A DNA stretch of 63,917 bases, taken from the NCBI GenBank assembly GCA_031285205.1, contig JAITWO010000006.1, positions 1 to 63,917 on the forward strand. Direction: 5' to 3'. The notes beneath the pieces are model-generated. The model made no database searches and was not told the origin of the DNA. It saw only the letters and a list, made by a program, of their open reading frames with translations. The DNA comes from Methanomassiliicoccaceae archaeon. GTDB taxonomy: Archaea > Thermoplasmatota > Thermoplasmata > Methanomassiliicoccales > Methanomethylophilaceae. This document shows positions 56,526-63,917 of the stretch, one piece after another. Made by a program: the position numbers and the translations under genes. The number at the start of each line of letters is the position of its first letter. The first letter of the stretch is position 1.

Positions 56526-57068
56526 ATGTACAGATTCGAATATACGGCATCAAGGGAGGACTTCCTGAGATTCAATGAATACCATCTGTCCAACTCGCCG
56601 TCCGGTAAAAGGACCATACTCATCTTTATGCTGATACTGCCGGCGATCATGCTGTTATTTCTGATACTCTCACTGATCAACGGGAACGACGCCGCCTCCA
56701 TACTGTTCATGGTGGTCATTTATGCGGTCATATCGGTCATTTGGATCCTTGCTGTCAAACGCATGATCTTCCGTAATTTCAGGAGAGTCATAGCGAAAAT
56801 GGAAAAAGAAGGCAAGATGCCCTATGGTATGAGGACGGTACTGCAATTCGAAGAGGACATGATGATCGAATCAACGGACGACACCGAGAACAAGGTCAGA
56901 TACTCGGGCATCGAAAAGATCGGGATCGGGAGCGACATGATATACATCTACATCGGCGCCATTATGGCGGCGTTAGTTCCCCTGTCGGCCTTTCGCAATG
57001 ATGAGGAGAAGGACGAGTTCCTGAGATTCATCAACGGAAAGGTCGCCGCAGCAAGGAAGGGCAACTGA
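56526..57068 (+). CDS. YcxB-like membrane protein
   Basis: 180 residues from the ATG at 56526 (MYRFEYTASREDFLRFNEYH). Two transmembrane helices (about 29-50 and 57-80), then a soluble C-terminal half (LQFEEDMMIESTDDTENKVRYSGIEKIG) that follows the YcxB/DUF domain pattern. Lies 8 bp after guaAb. Function unknown. Confidence 0.8.
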   Translation: MYRFEYTASREDFLRFNEYHLSNSPSGKRTILIFMLILPAIMLLFLILSLINGNDAASILFMVVIYAVISVIWILAVKRMIFRNFRRVIAKMEKEGKMPYGMRTVLQFEEDMMIESTDDTENKVRYSGIEKIGIGSDMIYIYIGAIMAALVPLSAFRNDEEKDEFLRFINGKVAAARKGN

Positions 57069-57080
57069 CGGGATCAGAAC

Positions 57081-57106
57081 AATTGCCGGGAATTTCCCGG
57101 TCAATT
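57081..57106. terminator. Inverted repeat between convergent genes
   Basis: AATTG-CCGGG (57081-57090) pairs with CCCGG-TCAATT (57096-57106) with one bulge. It is flanked by AT-rich sequence on the right, on plus TTTAAAAATTT. Probably ends the YcxB-like and UPF0147 messages. Confidence 0.55.
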
Positions 57107-57118
57107 CCCTTTAAAAAT

Positions 57119-57376
57119 TTATGACTGGCTAAGTATCTCCAACTGGCTGATGACGTTCCAGATGAGGGTCCTTCCATGCAACGGTATGTTGGGGTCGTTG
57201 GCCAGATCGTCCAAGATCATGATGGCGCTTGTGGCGCGGACGTCCATTGCGTCTTTCGTATCTAAAAGTCTTCCTTTCGCATCGGTGGCGCCCTTCCTTA
57301 TGTTCCTGGGCACTGAATTATCGTCTGCGAGAATGTCCAAAATATCTGTTATCTGTTTTATTTTATTAGCGGTCAC
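57119..57376 (-). CDS. UPF0147 family protein
   Basis: 85 residues: ITDILDILADDNSVPRNIRKGATDA and LANDPNIPLHGRTLIWNVISQLE match this small archaeal helical family, whose role is unknown. A 54-residue gene precedes it by 15 bp on the same strand. Confidence 0.85.
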   Translation of the reverse strand: MTANKIKQITDILDILADDNSVPRNIRKGATDAKGRLLDTKDAMDVRATSAIMILDDLANDPNIPLHGRTLIWNVISQLEILSQS

Positions 57377-57391
57377 GAGATCACCCCAGGC

Positions 57392-57556
57392 TCACATCAA
57401 TTCGAACTCTTCCTGAAGGTCAATAACCATCTGTTCGAGGACCTCCTCAAAATTGACGGAACGGTATTCTCTCAGTCCGCCGAGGTCGCTCTGTATCTTT
57501 GCCACATAATCGTTATTTTCCTTTATGAGTTCTACATTACACAATACTTCTTCCAT
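57392..57556 (-). CDS. 54-residue conserved-looking acidic protein
   Basis: MEEVLCNVELIKENNDYVAK, then IQSDLGGLREYRSVNFEEVLEQM, ending LQEEFELM. Helical, acidic. GGAAGGTGG precedes the ATG and TTATATATTG lies further upstream on this strand, so it has its own promoter. Probably cotranscribed with UPF0147. No function assigned. Confidence 0.7.
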   Translation of the reverse strand: MEEVLCNVELIKENNDYVAKIQSDLGGLREYRSVNFEEVLEQMVIDLQEEFELM

Positions 57557-57673
57557 AAAACCCACCTTCCAAGCATTCGTGAATAGTGACTCAATATATA
57601 ATATGATTGTTCAGACAGATACAAAAGAAGTAAAATGTAAAGGGTTTTGTGTTGTCAGCAATCGATGCAACGA

Positions 57674-57988
57674 TCAGCCGAACAGGGCGCTGAGACCAGC
57701 GGCAGCCTCTTCCTCGCTGACTGCTTCCTCTTTCGGCTCCTCTTTTGCGGGGGCCGCCGCTGCCGCGGGTGCGGCTGCTGCCGGAGCTGCTGCCGCGGGT
57801 GCGGCTGCCATAACGGAGGCGTTTGCGATGGCCTCCTTTATGTTGACTCCCTCGAGTGAAGCGATCAGAGCTTTGATCTTGGCTGCGTCAGCGTTCACAC
57901 CTGCGGCTTTGAGAATGCCGGCGACGGCGTCCTCGGTTATGTTCTTGCCTGCAGAGTGAAGCACCATTGCGCTGTAGATATACTCCAT
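57674..57988 (-). CDS. rpl12: Ribosomal stalk protein P1 (L12)
   Basis: 104 residues: N-terminal dimerisation helices ([20 protein letters not shown]), an Ala/Pro hinge, and the charged tail [13 protein letters not shown] that binds translation factors. The same tail ends P0 just upstream. Last gene of the L1-P0-P1 operon. Confidence 0.95.
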   Translation of the reverse strand: MEYIYSAMVLHSAGKNITEDAVAGILKAAGVNADAAKIKALIASLEGVNIKEAIANASVMAAAPAAAAPAAAAPAAAAAPAKEEPKEEAVSEEEAAAGLSALFG

Positions 57989-58005
57989 TTTTCTACCTCC
58001 TTTAT

Positions 58006-59016
58006 TTATCCGAATAATGCGCTCAGGCCAGCTGCGGCTTCTTCCTCGCTGACCTTTTCATCTTTCTCCTCGATTTCCTCTTTCTTCGCTGCTGGTTTGG
58101 ACGGAGCGGCGGTTGCGGGCTTGGCGGATCTTGCCGACTTCAGTCTGACAACGATGCGCTCATCCGTGGAACCGGTCGCTGCCGCAAGGGCAAGCATCTG
58201 CGAATCTGCTTTCGCAAGGAGCATCTCGATATTCTCTCTGGTTGGTATCGCGGCCGATATGCTGAGTGCCATGGACTCTTTGAACGCTTTTGCGATGAGC
58301 GGAACGATCGTCTCCTTTGTGGGGAACGCGATCGCAACACCGAGCGCGCGTGCGTTAAACGCGGCCGTAGCGAACATCGTGGAGTAGTAGCCTTCCGGAA
58401 TGTCCAATACATCCCTTCCGTATATAGTGCCGTTCTCGAACGCGGACCTGAGGTCCATACCGACGATCATCGGCAATATGCCCAGTTTAGGGAGCATTGC
58501 AGCCACCGGCCCGGGGATGGGATCACCCATCTTCACCAGCGTGGCATCCTTCCTGACCACTATTTTCCCGCTTTCTATAGCTGCGGGTATGCCTATCTTC
58601 TGAAGTTCTCCTATGATCGGTCCCGGTCCGAACGGCGTGGGCCCCTTGGGGACCACGATGTCATGGGGCGCGGCCTCGCCGGGCTTGGCGGCCGCCGGAG
58701 CTTTTGTTGCCTCCAACTGCCTGAACAGCCTGAACGGGTTGATGTCCGTCGCCACCATTGCGCACTGTCCGTGGACCGCAGCTTTCAGTCCTTCGAGTCC
58801 CGGCTTCTTTTTGGACGCCTCCTCAAGGGACAGAAGAAGCAAGTTGTTCTTTGTCATCTTGAGGATCGCGTGCCCTCTGAGCCCGGCCCTCATCGACTGG
58901 ATCTGCTGACCCGGGATCCCATGAAGGTCGACTATCGCGACGATCGGGTTCTCGGTCATGTCCTTGACCAGTTCTTTCACAAGATCCTTCTTCCAAGCTG
59001 CTACGTGTGTCATCAT
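58006..59016 (-). CDS. rplP0: Ribosomal stalk base protein P0 (L10)
   Basis: 336 residues. The 23S-binding N-terminal domain ([22 protein letters not shown]), the archaeal/eukaryal insertion (about 105-180), helices that bind P1 dimers, and the [13 protein letters not shown] tail. Anchors P1 dimers to the large subunit. Confidence 0.95.
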   Translation of the reverse strand: MMTHVAAWKKDLVKELVKDMTENPIVAIVDLHGIPGQQIQSMRAGLRGHAILKMTKNNLLLLSLEEASKKKPGLEGLKAAVHGQCAMVATDINPFRLFRQLEATKAPAAAKPGEAAPHDIVVPKGPTPFGPGPIIGELQKIGIPAAIESGKIVVRKDATLVKMGDPIPGPVAAMLPKLGILPMIVGMDLRSAFENGTIYGRDVLDIPEGYYSTMFATAAFNARALGVAIAFPTKETIVPLIAKAFKESMALSISAAIPTRENIEMLLAKADSQMLALAAATGSTDERIVVRLKSARSAKPATAAPSKPAAKKEEIEEKDEKVSEEEAAAGLSALFG

Positions 59017-59024
59017 GTCCCTCC

Positions 59025-59663
59025 TTAACTTATCCTCTCGGACGGACCCATGGTCGTCTTGACATACGATGAAGCGATGTTCATCTTACCCTTCTCCAGA
59101 CGCGTCTCCACACGTTTCATGATAGCTTCGATGTTATCGGCTATCTTCTCGGGATCCATGTCCGCCGTGCCTACAGGCGCGTGGAAGGTCATTCTGTCCT
59201 TCGTCCTTATGGACACACTCTTGCGAAGGTTCTCGATCATCCCCGTCGGATCGGCTCCGGGCGGGATGGGCTTCGGCATTTTGCCGCGCGGCCCCAGAAC
59301 GGTACCCAGTCTTTTACCTACGACGGCCATCAGAGGCGCCTCGGCGATAAAATAATCGGTACTGTTGGCGATCTTCTTCGCATCTTTCTTGTTGTCCGCG
59401 ATCGTCCCGAGTTCTTCGGGAGTGATCACGAGATCAGCAACAGCTTTGGCTTTCAAGGCAAGTTCGCCACCACCAATCACGCAGACGCGCACCGCCTTAC
59501 CGCGGCCGTTAGGCAGGATGATATCATCCTGGATACGGTTCTTCGGTATGGAAAGGTCCACATCCTTGAGATTGATGGCCAACTCAACCGTCTCAGTAAA
59601 TTTGCGCTTCTTTGCACTCTCAAGTGCCTTCTGCACAGCCGTTACGGTCGATTTTTCTGCCAA
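59025..59663 (-). CDS. rpl1: Ribosomal protein L1
   Basis: 212 residues with PNGRGKAVRVCVIGGGE and the GPRGKMPKPIPPGADP signature. The start is TTG at 59663 with GAGGAGG upstream. Binds the mobile L1 stalk of 23S rRNA and in methanogens represses its own message. Its leader contains a matching-looking element (59678-59708). Confidence 0.95.
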   Translation of the reverse strand: MAEKSTVTAVQKALESAKKRKFTETVELAINLKDVDLSIPKNRIQDDIILPNGRGKAVRVCVIGGGELALKAKAVADLVITPEELGTIADNKKDAKKIANSTDYFIAEAPLMAVVGKRLGTVLGPRGKMPKPIPPGADPTGMIENLRKSVSIRTKDRMTFHAPVGTADMDPEKIADNIEAIMKRVETRLEKGKMNIASSYVKTTMGPSERIS

Positions 59664-59677
59664 TACAATTCCTCCTC

Positions 59678-59708
59678 GTAGTACATGCGAGCTGTTGGGC
59701 TCTCCTAC
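59678..59708 (-). promoter_or_regulatory. Candidate L1 autoregulatory mRNA element
   Basis: In the minus-strand transcript GUAG (59708-59705) pairs with CUAC (59681-59678) and GAGC (59702-59699) with GCUC (59692-59689). The two stems are joined by a strongly asymmetric internal loop (GA on one side, seven bases on the other), the geometry of L1-binding sites. A TATA-like TTATATATAA at 59733-59742 would start the message just upstream of it. Confidence 0.45.
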
Positions 59709-59953
59709 AAGCGAAACAGATGATTAAGGCTCTTATATATAAAGATAAGGGAGAAAGAGAAACCTGTTTTGTTAAACGGCCATACAGCCGTCAATAATGC
59801 GAGCCGGTCTGAACACGAGCCAAAAGATCACGAATCTGCACTTAAGGTCTTCTTTAGATCCACATCGGGCGCAGATCCGGCATCAGGTACGAAATGAATA
59901 AAAAACAAATCGTCCCATGATGCACGCATACGGCAAAGGATACGGACGGGCGG

Positions 59954-60223
59954 TCATAGTTCTTTGCGTCCAGCGGCGAGTTCGGCGTTCGATTTCAATT
60001 GTTTCAAGATGATCCCTTTCATTATGAGGATTCCGGACATCACAACGAACGAATATAGTATGATAGGGAAGTATAATGCGAATCCGATATCTTCCCCTAC
60101 AAAAAAGTACATGGTCGTCATCATCAAAACGGCCATTAAAATCCCGCCTAACACAATTATGAGGCCAAGTGTCTCTCTTCCTACCAGTTGACTCGATTCC
60201 ATGGAGGGAAGATTCCGTATCAA
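59954..60223 (-). CDS. Small two-helix membrane protein
   Basis: 89 residues, or 82 from the ATG at 60202. Two transmembrane helices (LGLIIVLGGILMAVLMM and YFPIILYSFVVMSGILIM) and a basic tail (KQLKSNAELAAGRKEL). No family recognised. It lies in the unusual gap between L11 and L1. Confidence 0.65.
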   Translation of the reverse strand: MIRNLPSMESSQLVGRETLGLIIVLGGILMAVLMMTTMYFFVGEDIGFALYFPIILYSFVVMSGILIMKGIILKQLKSNAELAAGRKEL

Positions 60224-60552
60224 AAATATTATGATATCAACGCGGATTCGTCACCTCGGGCGAATAATTAATTCGCGAGAGTTTTATTGACTTATTTGAT
60301 GCGGATCCCCATTTGTCGGGTCTGTGATCCGATAATTGGTTGTTTTCCGAAGCGAAACTACCGCTATCCGGCATTCTGAGGCGCAAGCAAGGAATTCTTT
60401 ATTATCTGGATGCATTGGAAGTTTCTCACGGCCTGCTTTTAGGCCATAAGTAACGGATGCCGGAGGCACGGGCATCACCAGCTTAAGATATGATCTCAGC
60501 GAAATGAGTTGAAAATTCATGATTAAGAAGTTTATGAAATAATTCGGGATGC
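60224..60552. other. 329-bp gap between L11 and a small membrane gene
   Basis: A minus-strand frame of 78 codons is open at 60284-60520 (MNFQLISLRSYLKLVMPVPP...), but it has no clear ribosome-binding site and no family I recognise; it may be a gene fragment. Two hairpins occur: GGCCT/AGGCC (60430-60445) and GATGCC/GGCATC (60456-60476). An AT-rich dyad (CGAATAATTAATTCG, 60263-60277) lies near the left end. Confidence 0.4.
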
Positions 60553-61035
60553 TTATACAAGAACCTTATCGTACATTCCCGCTTTGACGTCCTTCTGGAA
60601 ATCCTTCGGGTTCTTGCCGTCGATGGTCACACCGACGCAGACGCAGTTACCGGCAACTTCAAGCACCCTTGCCTTCACGGTCGCACCAAGGAGATCGTAC
60701 TTCTTCATCTCGGCGATCTTCTTCGCCTGGTCCACCGTCAAGTTTCCCACTTTCGTGGTCCTCGTGTTGCTGGACCCGCTGGCCAATCCCAGTTCGCCTT
60801 TGATGAGCGCGGACACCGGAGGTGTTCCCACTTTGATCTCAAAGCTTTTGTTATCAGCTATGATTATCTTCACCGGCACCTTCATCCCGCTGAACGCTTT
60901 CGTCTTCTCGTTGATCGCTGCGATCACTTCGTTTATTTTCACACCTTTCGGGCCAAGCGCCGGACCGAGAGGCGGTCCTGCGGTCGCTTTGCCTCCGTCG
61001 ATCAATGCCTCGACAGTATCTACCATTCCTTTCAC
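60553..61035 (-). CDS. rpl11: Ribosomal protein L11
   Basis: 160 residues: GGKATAGPPLGPALGPKGVKIN is the L11 signature; the C-terminal rRNA-binding domain has KVGNLTVDQAKKIAEMK. Overlaps the Spt5 stop by 4 bp. Forms the GTPase-associated centre base. Confidence 0.96.
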   Translation of the reverse strand: MKGMVDTVEALIDGGKATAGPPLGPALGPKGVKINEVIAAINEKTKAFSGMKVPVKIIIADNKSFEIKVGTPPVSALIKGELGLASGSSNTRTTKVGNLTVDQAKKIAEMKKYDLLGATVKARVLEVAGNCVCVGVTIDGKNPKDFQKDVKAGMYDKVLV

Positions 61036-61859
61036 TTCTCCTTTTCAATGATCCTGACGCTGTCGCCTTTGACAGTGACCGGTATCGGTACCATGGCTTC
61101 TATCAACTCGACAGTTATCTCTTCTTTGTTGCCGTCTATGTGCTGCACTCTTGCCTTCTCACCCTTGAAGGGGCCGTTGATAAGTTCGACCAGATCCCCT
61201 TCGACAATTCCGACGACGGTCGACAGAGGGGTGAGATAATGATCTATCTCGGCCAGCGACGTCTCGCCGTCAACAAATGAACGTGCTTTTCTTATATCCC
61301 GGGTCTTCTCCCTGAGGCGCTCGGTGTTCATTCCCTCCACGAACACGTATCCTCTCAGATTTGCCGGGCTGAGTATCGCGAACACATCCTTCTCACCGGT
61401 CTGCGCCTTTGACAGAAGGCTGTCCACGACGCTCTTCTCCTGGTCGATCTGCGTCTTGAGTATCATGATCGACTGTTTGGCGGATGCGCGGAAGATCTCC
61501 TTGAACTCTTCCCCGTCTGTCTCCAGGAAGACGTCAACCTCCACATAATCACCATATCTGGCCCCCTTGGGAGCTATGACCTCGAGCTTCAGTTCCTTAG
61601 GCTTCTTTCCGGGCGTATCCGCGACCGCATCCTTCTTGCTGCGGTAGTTGCTCCAAAGTTCCCCGGAGGAATCGTACAGCGTCACATTCCATTCCGGAGC
61701 ATTCTCAAAATCCGGTCCCGTCAATATATCGAACCTTATCTTTATCTTGCCCGTCTCCGCAGGCTTGGTCTCGAACTTCCACGTGGTGCCGCTGCCTGCG
61801 GATATCATCCGGTCACGGTCGCTGCTGTTGTTATCGGCTTTAGATGACATATTTCTCAC
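61032..61859 (-). CDS. spt5: Transcription elongation factor Spt5 with an extra N-terminal domain
   Basis: 275 residues, against about 150 in most archaea. The NGN domain starts near 130 (ILKTQIDQEKSVVDSLL, YVFVEGMNTERLREKTRDI) and the KOW domain ends the protein (LVELINGPFKGEKARVQHID). Residues 15-125 form an additional beta-rich domain (KIKIRFDILTGPDFENAPEW, GARYGDYVEVDVFLETDG) that looks like an immunoglobulin-type sandwich. Spt5 clamps RNA polymerase with Spt4. Between SecE and L11 in the usual archaeal order. Confidence 0.92.
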   Translation of the reverse strand: MRNMSSKADNNSSDRDRMISAGSGTTWKFETKPAETGKIKIRFDILTGPDFENAPEWNVTLYDSSGELWSNYRSKKDAVADTPGKKPKELKLEVIAPKGARYGDYVEVDVFLETDGEEFKEIFRASAKQSIMILKTQIDQEKSVVDSLLSKAQTGEKDVFAILSPANLRGYVFVEGMNTERLREKTRDIRKARSFVDGETSLAEIDHYLTPLSTVVGIVEGDLVELINGPFKGEKARVQHIDGNKEEITVELIEAMVPIPVTVKGDSVRIIEKEK

Positions 61860-61865
61860 CTTAAA

Positions 61866-62087
61866 TCAGAAGTATCCGGGGAGGTAGTTCATCAGCCACA
61901 TTATGGCGAACCCAACAGCACCGATTATCAAGACGCCGATGCCCGTGATCATAACGACCCTTCTGTACTCGTTCCTGTCTGGCCTGCGTGCCATCCTGAG
62001 GACCCTTCCGTACCTTCCCTTGCCTATGCTGCGGAACTTCGACTCTATATTGTCCTGTACCTCGGAGGCCCTTTCTTCGATGCTCAT
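61866..62087 (-). CDS. secE: Preprotein translocase subunit SecE (Sec61 gamma)
   Basis: 73 residues: an amphipathic cytoplasmic helix (VLRMARRPDRNEYRRVVMITG) and one C-terminal membrane helix (VLIIGAVGFAIMWLMNYL). Clamps the SecY channel. Precedes Spt5 by 6 bp. Confidence 0.92.
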   Translation of the reverse strand: MSIEERASEVQDNIESKFRSIGKGRYGRVLRMARRPDRNEYRRVVMITGIGVLIIGAVGFAIMWLMNYLPGYF

Positions 62088-62249
62088 ATTCTTCCCTCGT
62101 TACATGCCGCCACGGCGGCCCACTGTCCCCTGTTATCACTGATACAAAGGACAATGAAGATATCCCTTAAAAAGCATAGGTGTTTTAAAGATTTCGGTAT
62201 GTTTTTTTATTGTTGTGTGATCGAACGACTCAGGAACGGTGATCCGGGA

Positions 62250-62903
62250 TCATTCGGCAACAGTCCCGTCCGTGCTCATGACGAATATCTCAAGGGGCAC
62301 CTTCCTGAAGCACATGGCGATCGCTTCCCTCACCATCCTTGCCATATCGGCGCAGCACGGGATGTCCATCCTCACCAGCGTCACGGAACGTATGTTATTG
62401 CCCTCTATGATACTCGCGAGCCGCTGCGAATATTCCTCGCGGTCAAGCTTGGGGCACCCGATCAGCACAACACGGTCCTTTATGAACCTCTCATGGAAAT
62501 CCTTGGAGACGAATGCGGTGCAGTCGCTTGCCACGAGAAGGTCCGTGCCGTACAGGAACTTTGCCTTCAACGGCACCAATTTCAACTGGATCGGCCATCT
62601 CTCCATCTCGCCCTTGGACCCCGGACGGTTCTTGACAACGTCGATGCAGTCGCATGCCGACGCCTTCTTCATCAGAGGGATGACATCCTGTTCCACGGTG
62701 AACGCCGGCGCATCTTTGGTCACAAGCGTTATCGCACCCACAGGACACTCCGGAAGGCAGTCGCCGAGGCCGTCGCAGTGGTCCTCACGGATAAGCTTCG
62801 CCTTCCCGTTGATCAATGCGATCGCCCCCTCATGGCACGCGTCGACGCACAGCCCGCAGCCGTCGCATTTCTCGCGATCGATGTTTATTATCTGTCTAAT
62901 CAC
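62250..62903 (-). CDS. Ferredoxin-domain iron-sulfur protein
   Basis: 217 residues from GTG 62903. AAATATAAAT at 62929-62938 lies about 28 bp upstream, implying a leaderless start; a TTG at 62921 would be too close to that box. The first cluster motif is CDGCGLCVDACHEG; the second is CDGLGDCLPECPVG with the C-x5-C-x3-C spacing of a related subfamily. The C-terminal part has IGCPKLDREEYSQRL and DIPCCADMARM. Probable electron carrier or redox adaptor; partner unknown. Confidence 0.82.
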   Translation of the reverse strand: MIRQIINIDREKCDGCGLCVDACHEGAIALINGKAKLIREDHCDGLGDCLPECPVGAITLVTKDAPAFTVEQDVIPLMKKASACDCIDVVKNRPGSKGEMERWPIQLKLVPLKAKFLYGTDLLVASDCTAFVSKDFHERFIKDRVVLIGCPKLDREEYSQRLASIIEGNNIRSVTLVRMDIPCCADMARMVREAIAMCFRKVPLEIFVMSTDGTVAE

Positions 62904-63038
62904 GGTTAAGCATTGTGTCAATATCTTATTTATATTTTCGGTATCTTAATTTATACTCGCTCTCATGTCTGTAATTATCCCCCGCATGTTATTTATGACC
63001 GGTAAGCATTAATGTCAGACCGACGGCAGACGGATACA

Positions 63039-63338
63039 ATGAACTCCACCGAGCGTATAACAGTCAGATTACCATCGGACAAGGCGGAGCTGATGCAAAA
63101 ACTGATCGATAAAGGGGAATATTCGAACGTATCAGACATAATCAGGGAGGCATTGGATGAATTCCTGAAGACGCGCTTCCCCTCAGGCAACGTTGACCGT
63201 GTAACCGTCGAATTGCCCAAAGCGAAGGTGATCGAGCTTGAAAGTCTGGTGCAGGACGGCGATTCGGTGTCGTTGGACGATGCGATACGGAATGCGGTGA
63301 GGGAGTACACAAGGGCGCGCATAAGGTCCTGTGATTGA
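63039..63338 (+). CDS. Tandem ribbon-helix-helix regulator
   Basis: 99 residues from the ATG at 63039; an ATG at 63012 would precede the expected transcription start set by TTATTTATG at 62989-62997. Two RHH units: ITVRLPSDKAELMQKLIDKG with SNVSDIIREALDEFL, and VTVELPKAKVIELESLV with VSLDDAIRNAVREY. It lies one base from the FtsZ-like gene, so it may regulate that gene or act in division. Confidence 0.82.
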   Translation: MNSTERITVRLPSDKAELMQKLIDKGEYSNVSDIIREALDEFLKTRFPSGNVDRVTVELPKAKVIELESLVQDGDSVSLDDAIRNAVREYTRARIRSCD

Positions 63339-63339
63339 T

Positions 63340-63917
63340 ATGCTCAGACTTTTCAAAAAGAAGGAAAACAAAGAGGTGAGCGGCACGCTGGCGATAGGCA
63401 TCGGCGGCGGTGGTTGCAACATCGTCAACAGACTCGGCAGGATCTCAGCGGTCGATATCATAACAGTGAACACCGACAAGAAAGGGTTGGTCAGGTCCAG
63501 GTCCAACCGGCGCATACTGCTGGGGGGCGGATCGATAGAGGCGGGATGCGGGGGAGATGTTGCGCTCGGGGCATCTCTGGCGAAGGACGCATCCGAGGAG
63601 ATCGGTGAGATCGTCGGGAGATACATGAACACAGTGCTCTTCGTCGGACTGGGAGGGGGCACCGGAACAGGATCGGCCGGAATGATCGCGGAGACTGCGA
63701 AGCGCGGCGGGGCAAGGGTCACAGTGATGGCGTCCATCCCGATGTCCTTCGAGTCGGGAAGGAGGAAGGTCGCCACGGACGCGATCCCGGCGATAAAAGA
63801 GAAATGCGATATCCTTGTGCTGACAGACTGCGACCGTCTGGCGGAACTTGATCCCATGATCGGCGCCAGGGAGGCGTTCAGTGTCCTAGATCAGATGATG
63901 TGCGAGTCATTCATGTG
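63340..63917 (+). CDS. FtsZ/tubulin-like GTPase (3' end outside window)
   Basis: 192 codons visible. GIGGGGCNIVNRLG replaces the usual GVGGAGNNAVNRM of FtsZ, while the tubulin signature GGGTGTGSAGM is intact and later VLTDCDRLAELDP stands where FtsZ has PNDRLL. It is therefore a divergent FtsZ homologue; whether it is the main division protein or a paralogue cannot be told without the rest. Location upstream of secE-spt5 is where archaea often carry ftsZ, though here it points the other way. Confidence 0.85.
   Translation, partial: MLRLFKKKENKEVSGTLAIGIGGGGCNIVNRLGRISAVDIITVNTDKKGLVRSRSNRRILLGGGSIEAGCGGDVALGASLAKDASEEIGEIVGRYMNTVLFVGLGGGTGTGSAGMIAETAKRGGARVTVMASIPMSFESGRRKVATDAIPAIKEKCDILVLTDCDRLAELDPMIGAREAFSVLDQMMCESFM

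Noticed and set aside
57674-58060. Repeated tail sequence shared by P0 and P1 as a recent duplication
   Set aside because: An identical C-terminal factor-binding tail on P0 and P1 is normal in archaea.
60284-60520. A 78-codon minus-strand frame as a firm gene
   Set aside because: No ribosome-binding site, no recognisable family and an isolated context; kept only as a possible fragment in the gap description.
1-63917. tRNA genes, rRNA genes, CRISPR arrays or insertion sequences
   Set aside because: No T-loop/acceptor pairs, direct repeat arrays or transposase frames could be seen on either strand.

Overview
This window is a gene-dense stretch of a euryarchaeal chromosome, most likely from the class Thermoplasmata and probably a Methanomassiliicoccales methanogen. 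Archaeal identity is direct: an A-type (V-type-like) ATP synthase operon, PolD small subunit, Orc1/Cdc6, MCM, archaeal primase, TFB, Spt5, Gar1, NMD3, TiaS, EndA, prefoldin, P0/P1/L11/L1 ribosomal proteins and a fused Hps-RraA enzyme. The narrower assignment is inference. It rests on gene content and on a near absence of amber stops: of 67 complete coding sequences I read, only one (the TatD-like hydrolase) ends in TAG, as expected where UAG is reserved for pyrrolysine. No methanogenesis gene, tRNA, rRNA, insertion sequence or CRISPR array was found.

Layout. 1-4.6 kb: an Lhr-type helicase running off the left edge. 4.7-9.8 kb: accessory surface block, with an anchored secreted protein, a relic of another anchor, the two-subunit fumarase and a large GLUG-type surface protein whose reading frame is broken at a G8 tract just after its start codon. 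9.8-14 kb: NMD3-DUF424-MCM operon, the MCM carrying a mini-intein. 14.3-15.3 kb: Tsr3 with a catalytically dead-looking phosphatase. 15.6-22.3 kb: Hps-RraA, a SPFH/NfeD/HtpX membrane quality-control set, MBL hydrolase, glycosyltransferase and TatD-like hydrolase. 22.3-30.8 kb: primase small subunit, radical SAM, eL20-prefoldin-FtsY, M20 peptidase, thiolase, TiaS. 30.8-32.4 kb: orc1/cdc6 flanked by two inverted, closely matching ORB-like elements, the likely replication origin. 33.5-42.5 kb: dCMP deaminase and the ATP synthase operon H-I-K-E-C-F-A-B-D followed by a 48-codon membrane protein. 42.5-57.6 kb: PolD small subunit, exosome-associated protein, HTH regulator, CDC48, TrpB2, EndA, TFB-Gar1, a chain of hairpins that looks like a non-coding RNA, branched-chain and purine biosynthesis genes. 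57.7-62.1 kb: SecE-Spt5-L11 and L1-P0-P1, unusually split by about 0.9 kb. 62.2-63.9 kb: a ferredoxin-like protein, a tandem ribbon-helix-helix regulator and the start of an FtsZ-like GTPase.

Functional picture. Replication genes (Cdc6, PriS, MCM, PolD DP1) lie within about 33 kb around the presumed origin, next to core translation, secretion and energy genes. The least ordinary parts are the poly-G surface gene, the origin elements, the minimal MCM intein with an altered block B, the multi-hairpin RNA candidate and the enlarged Spt5.
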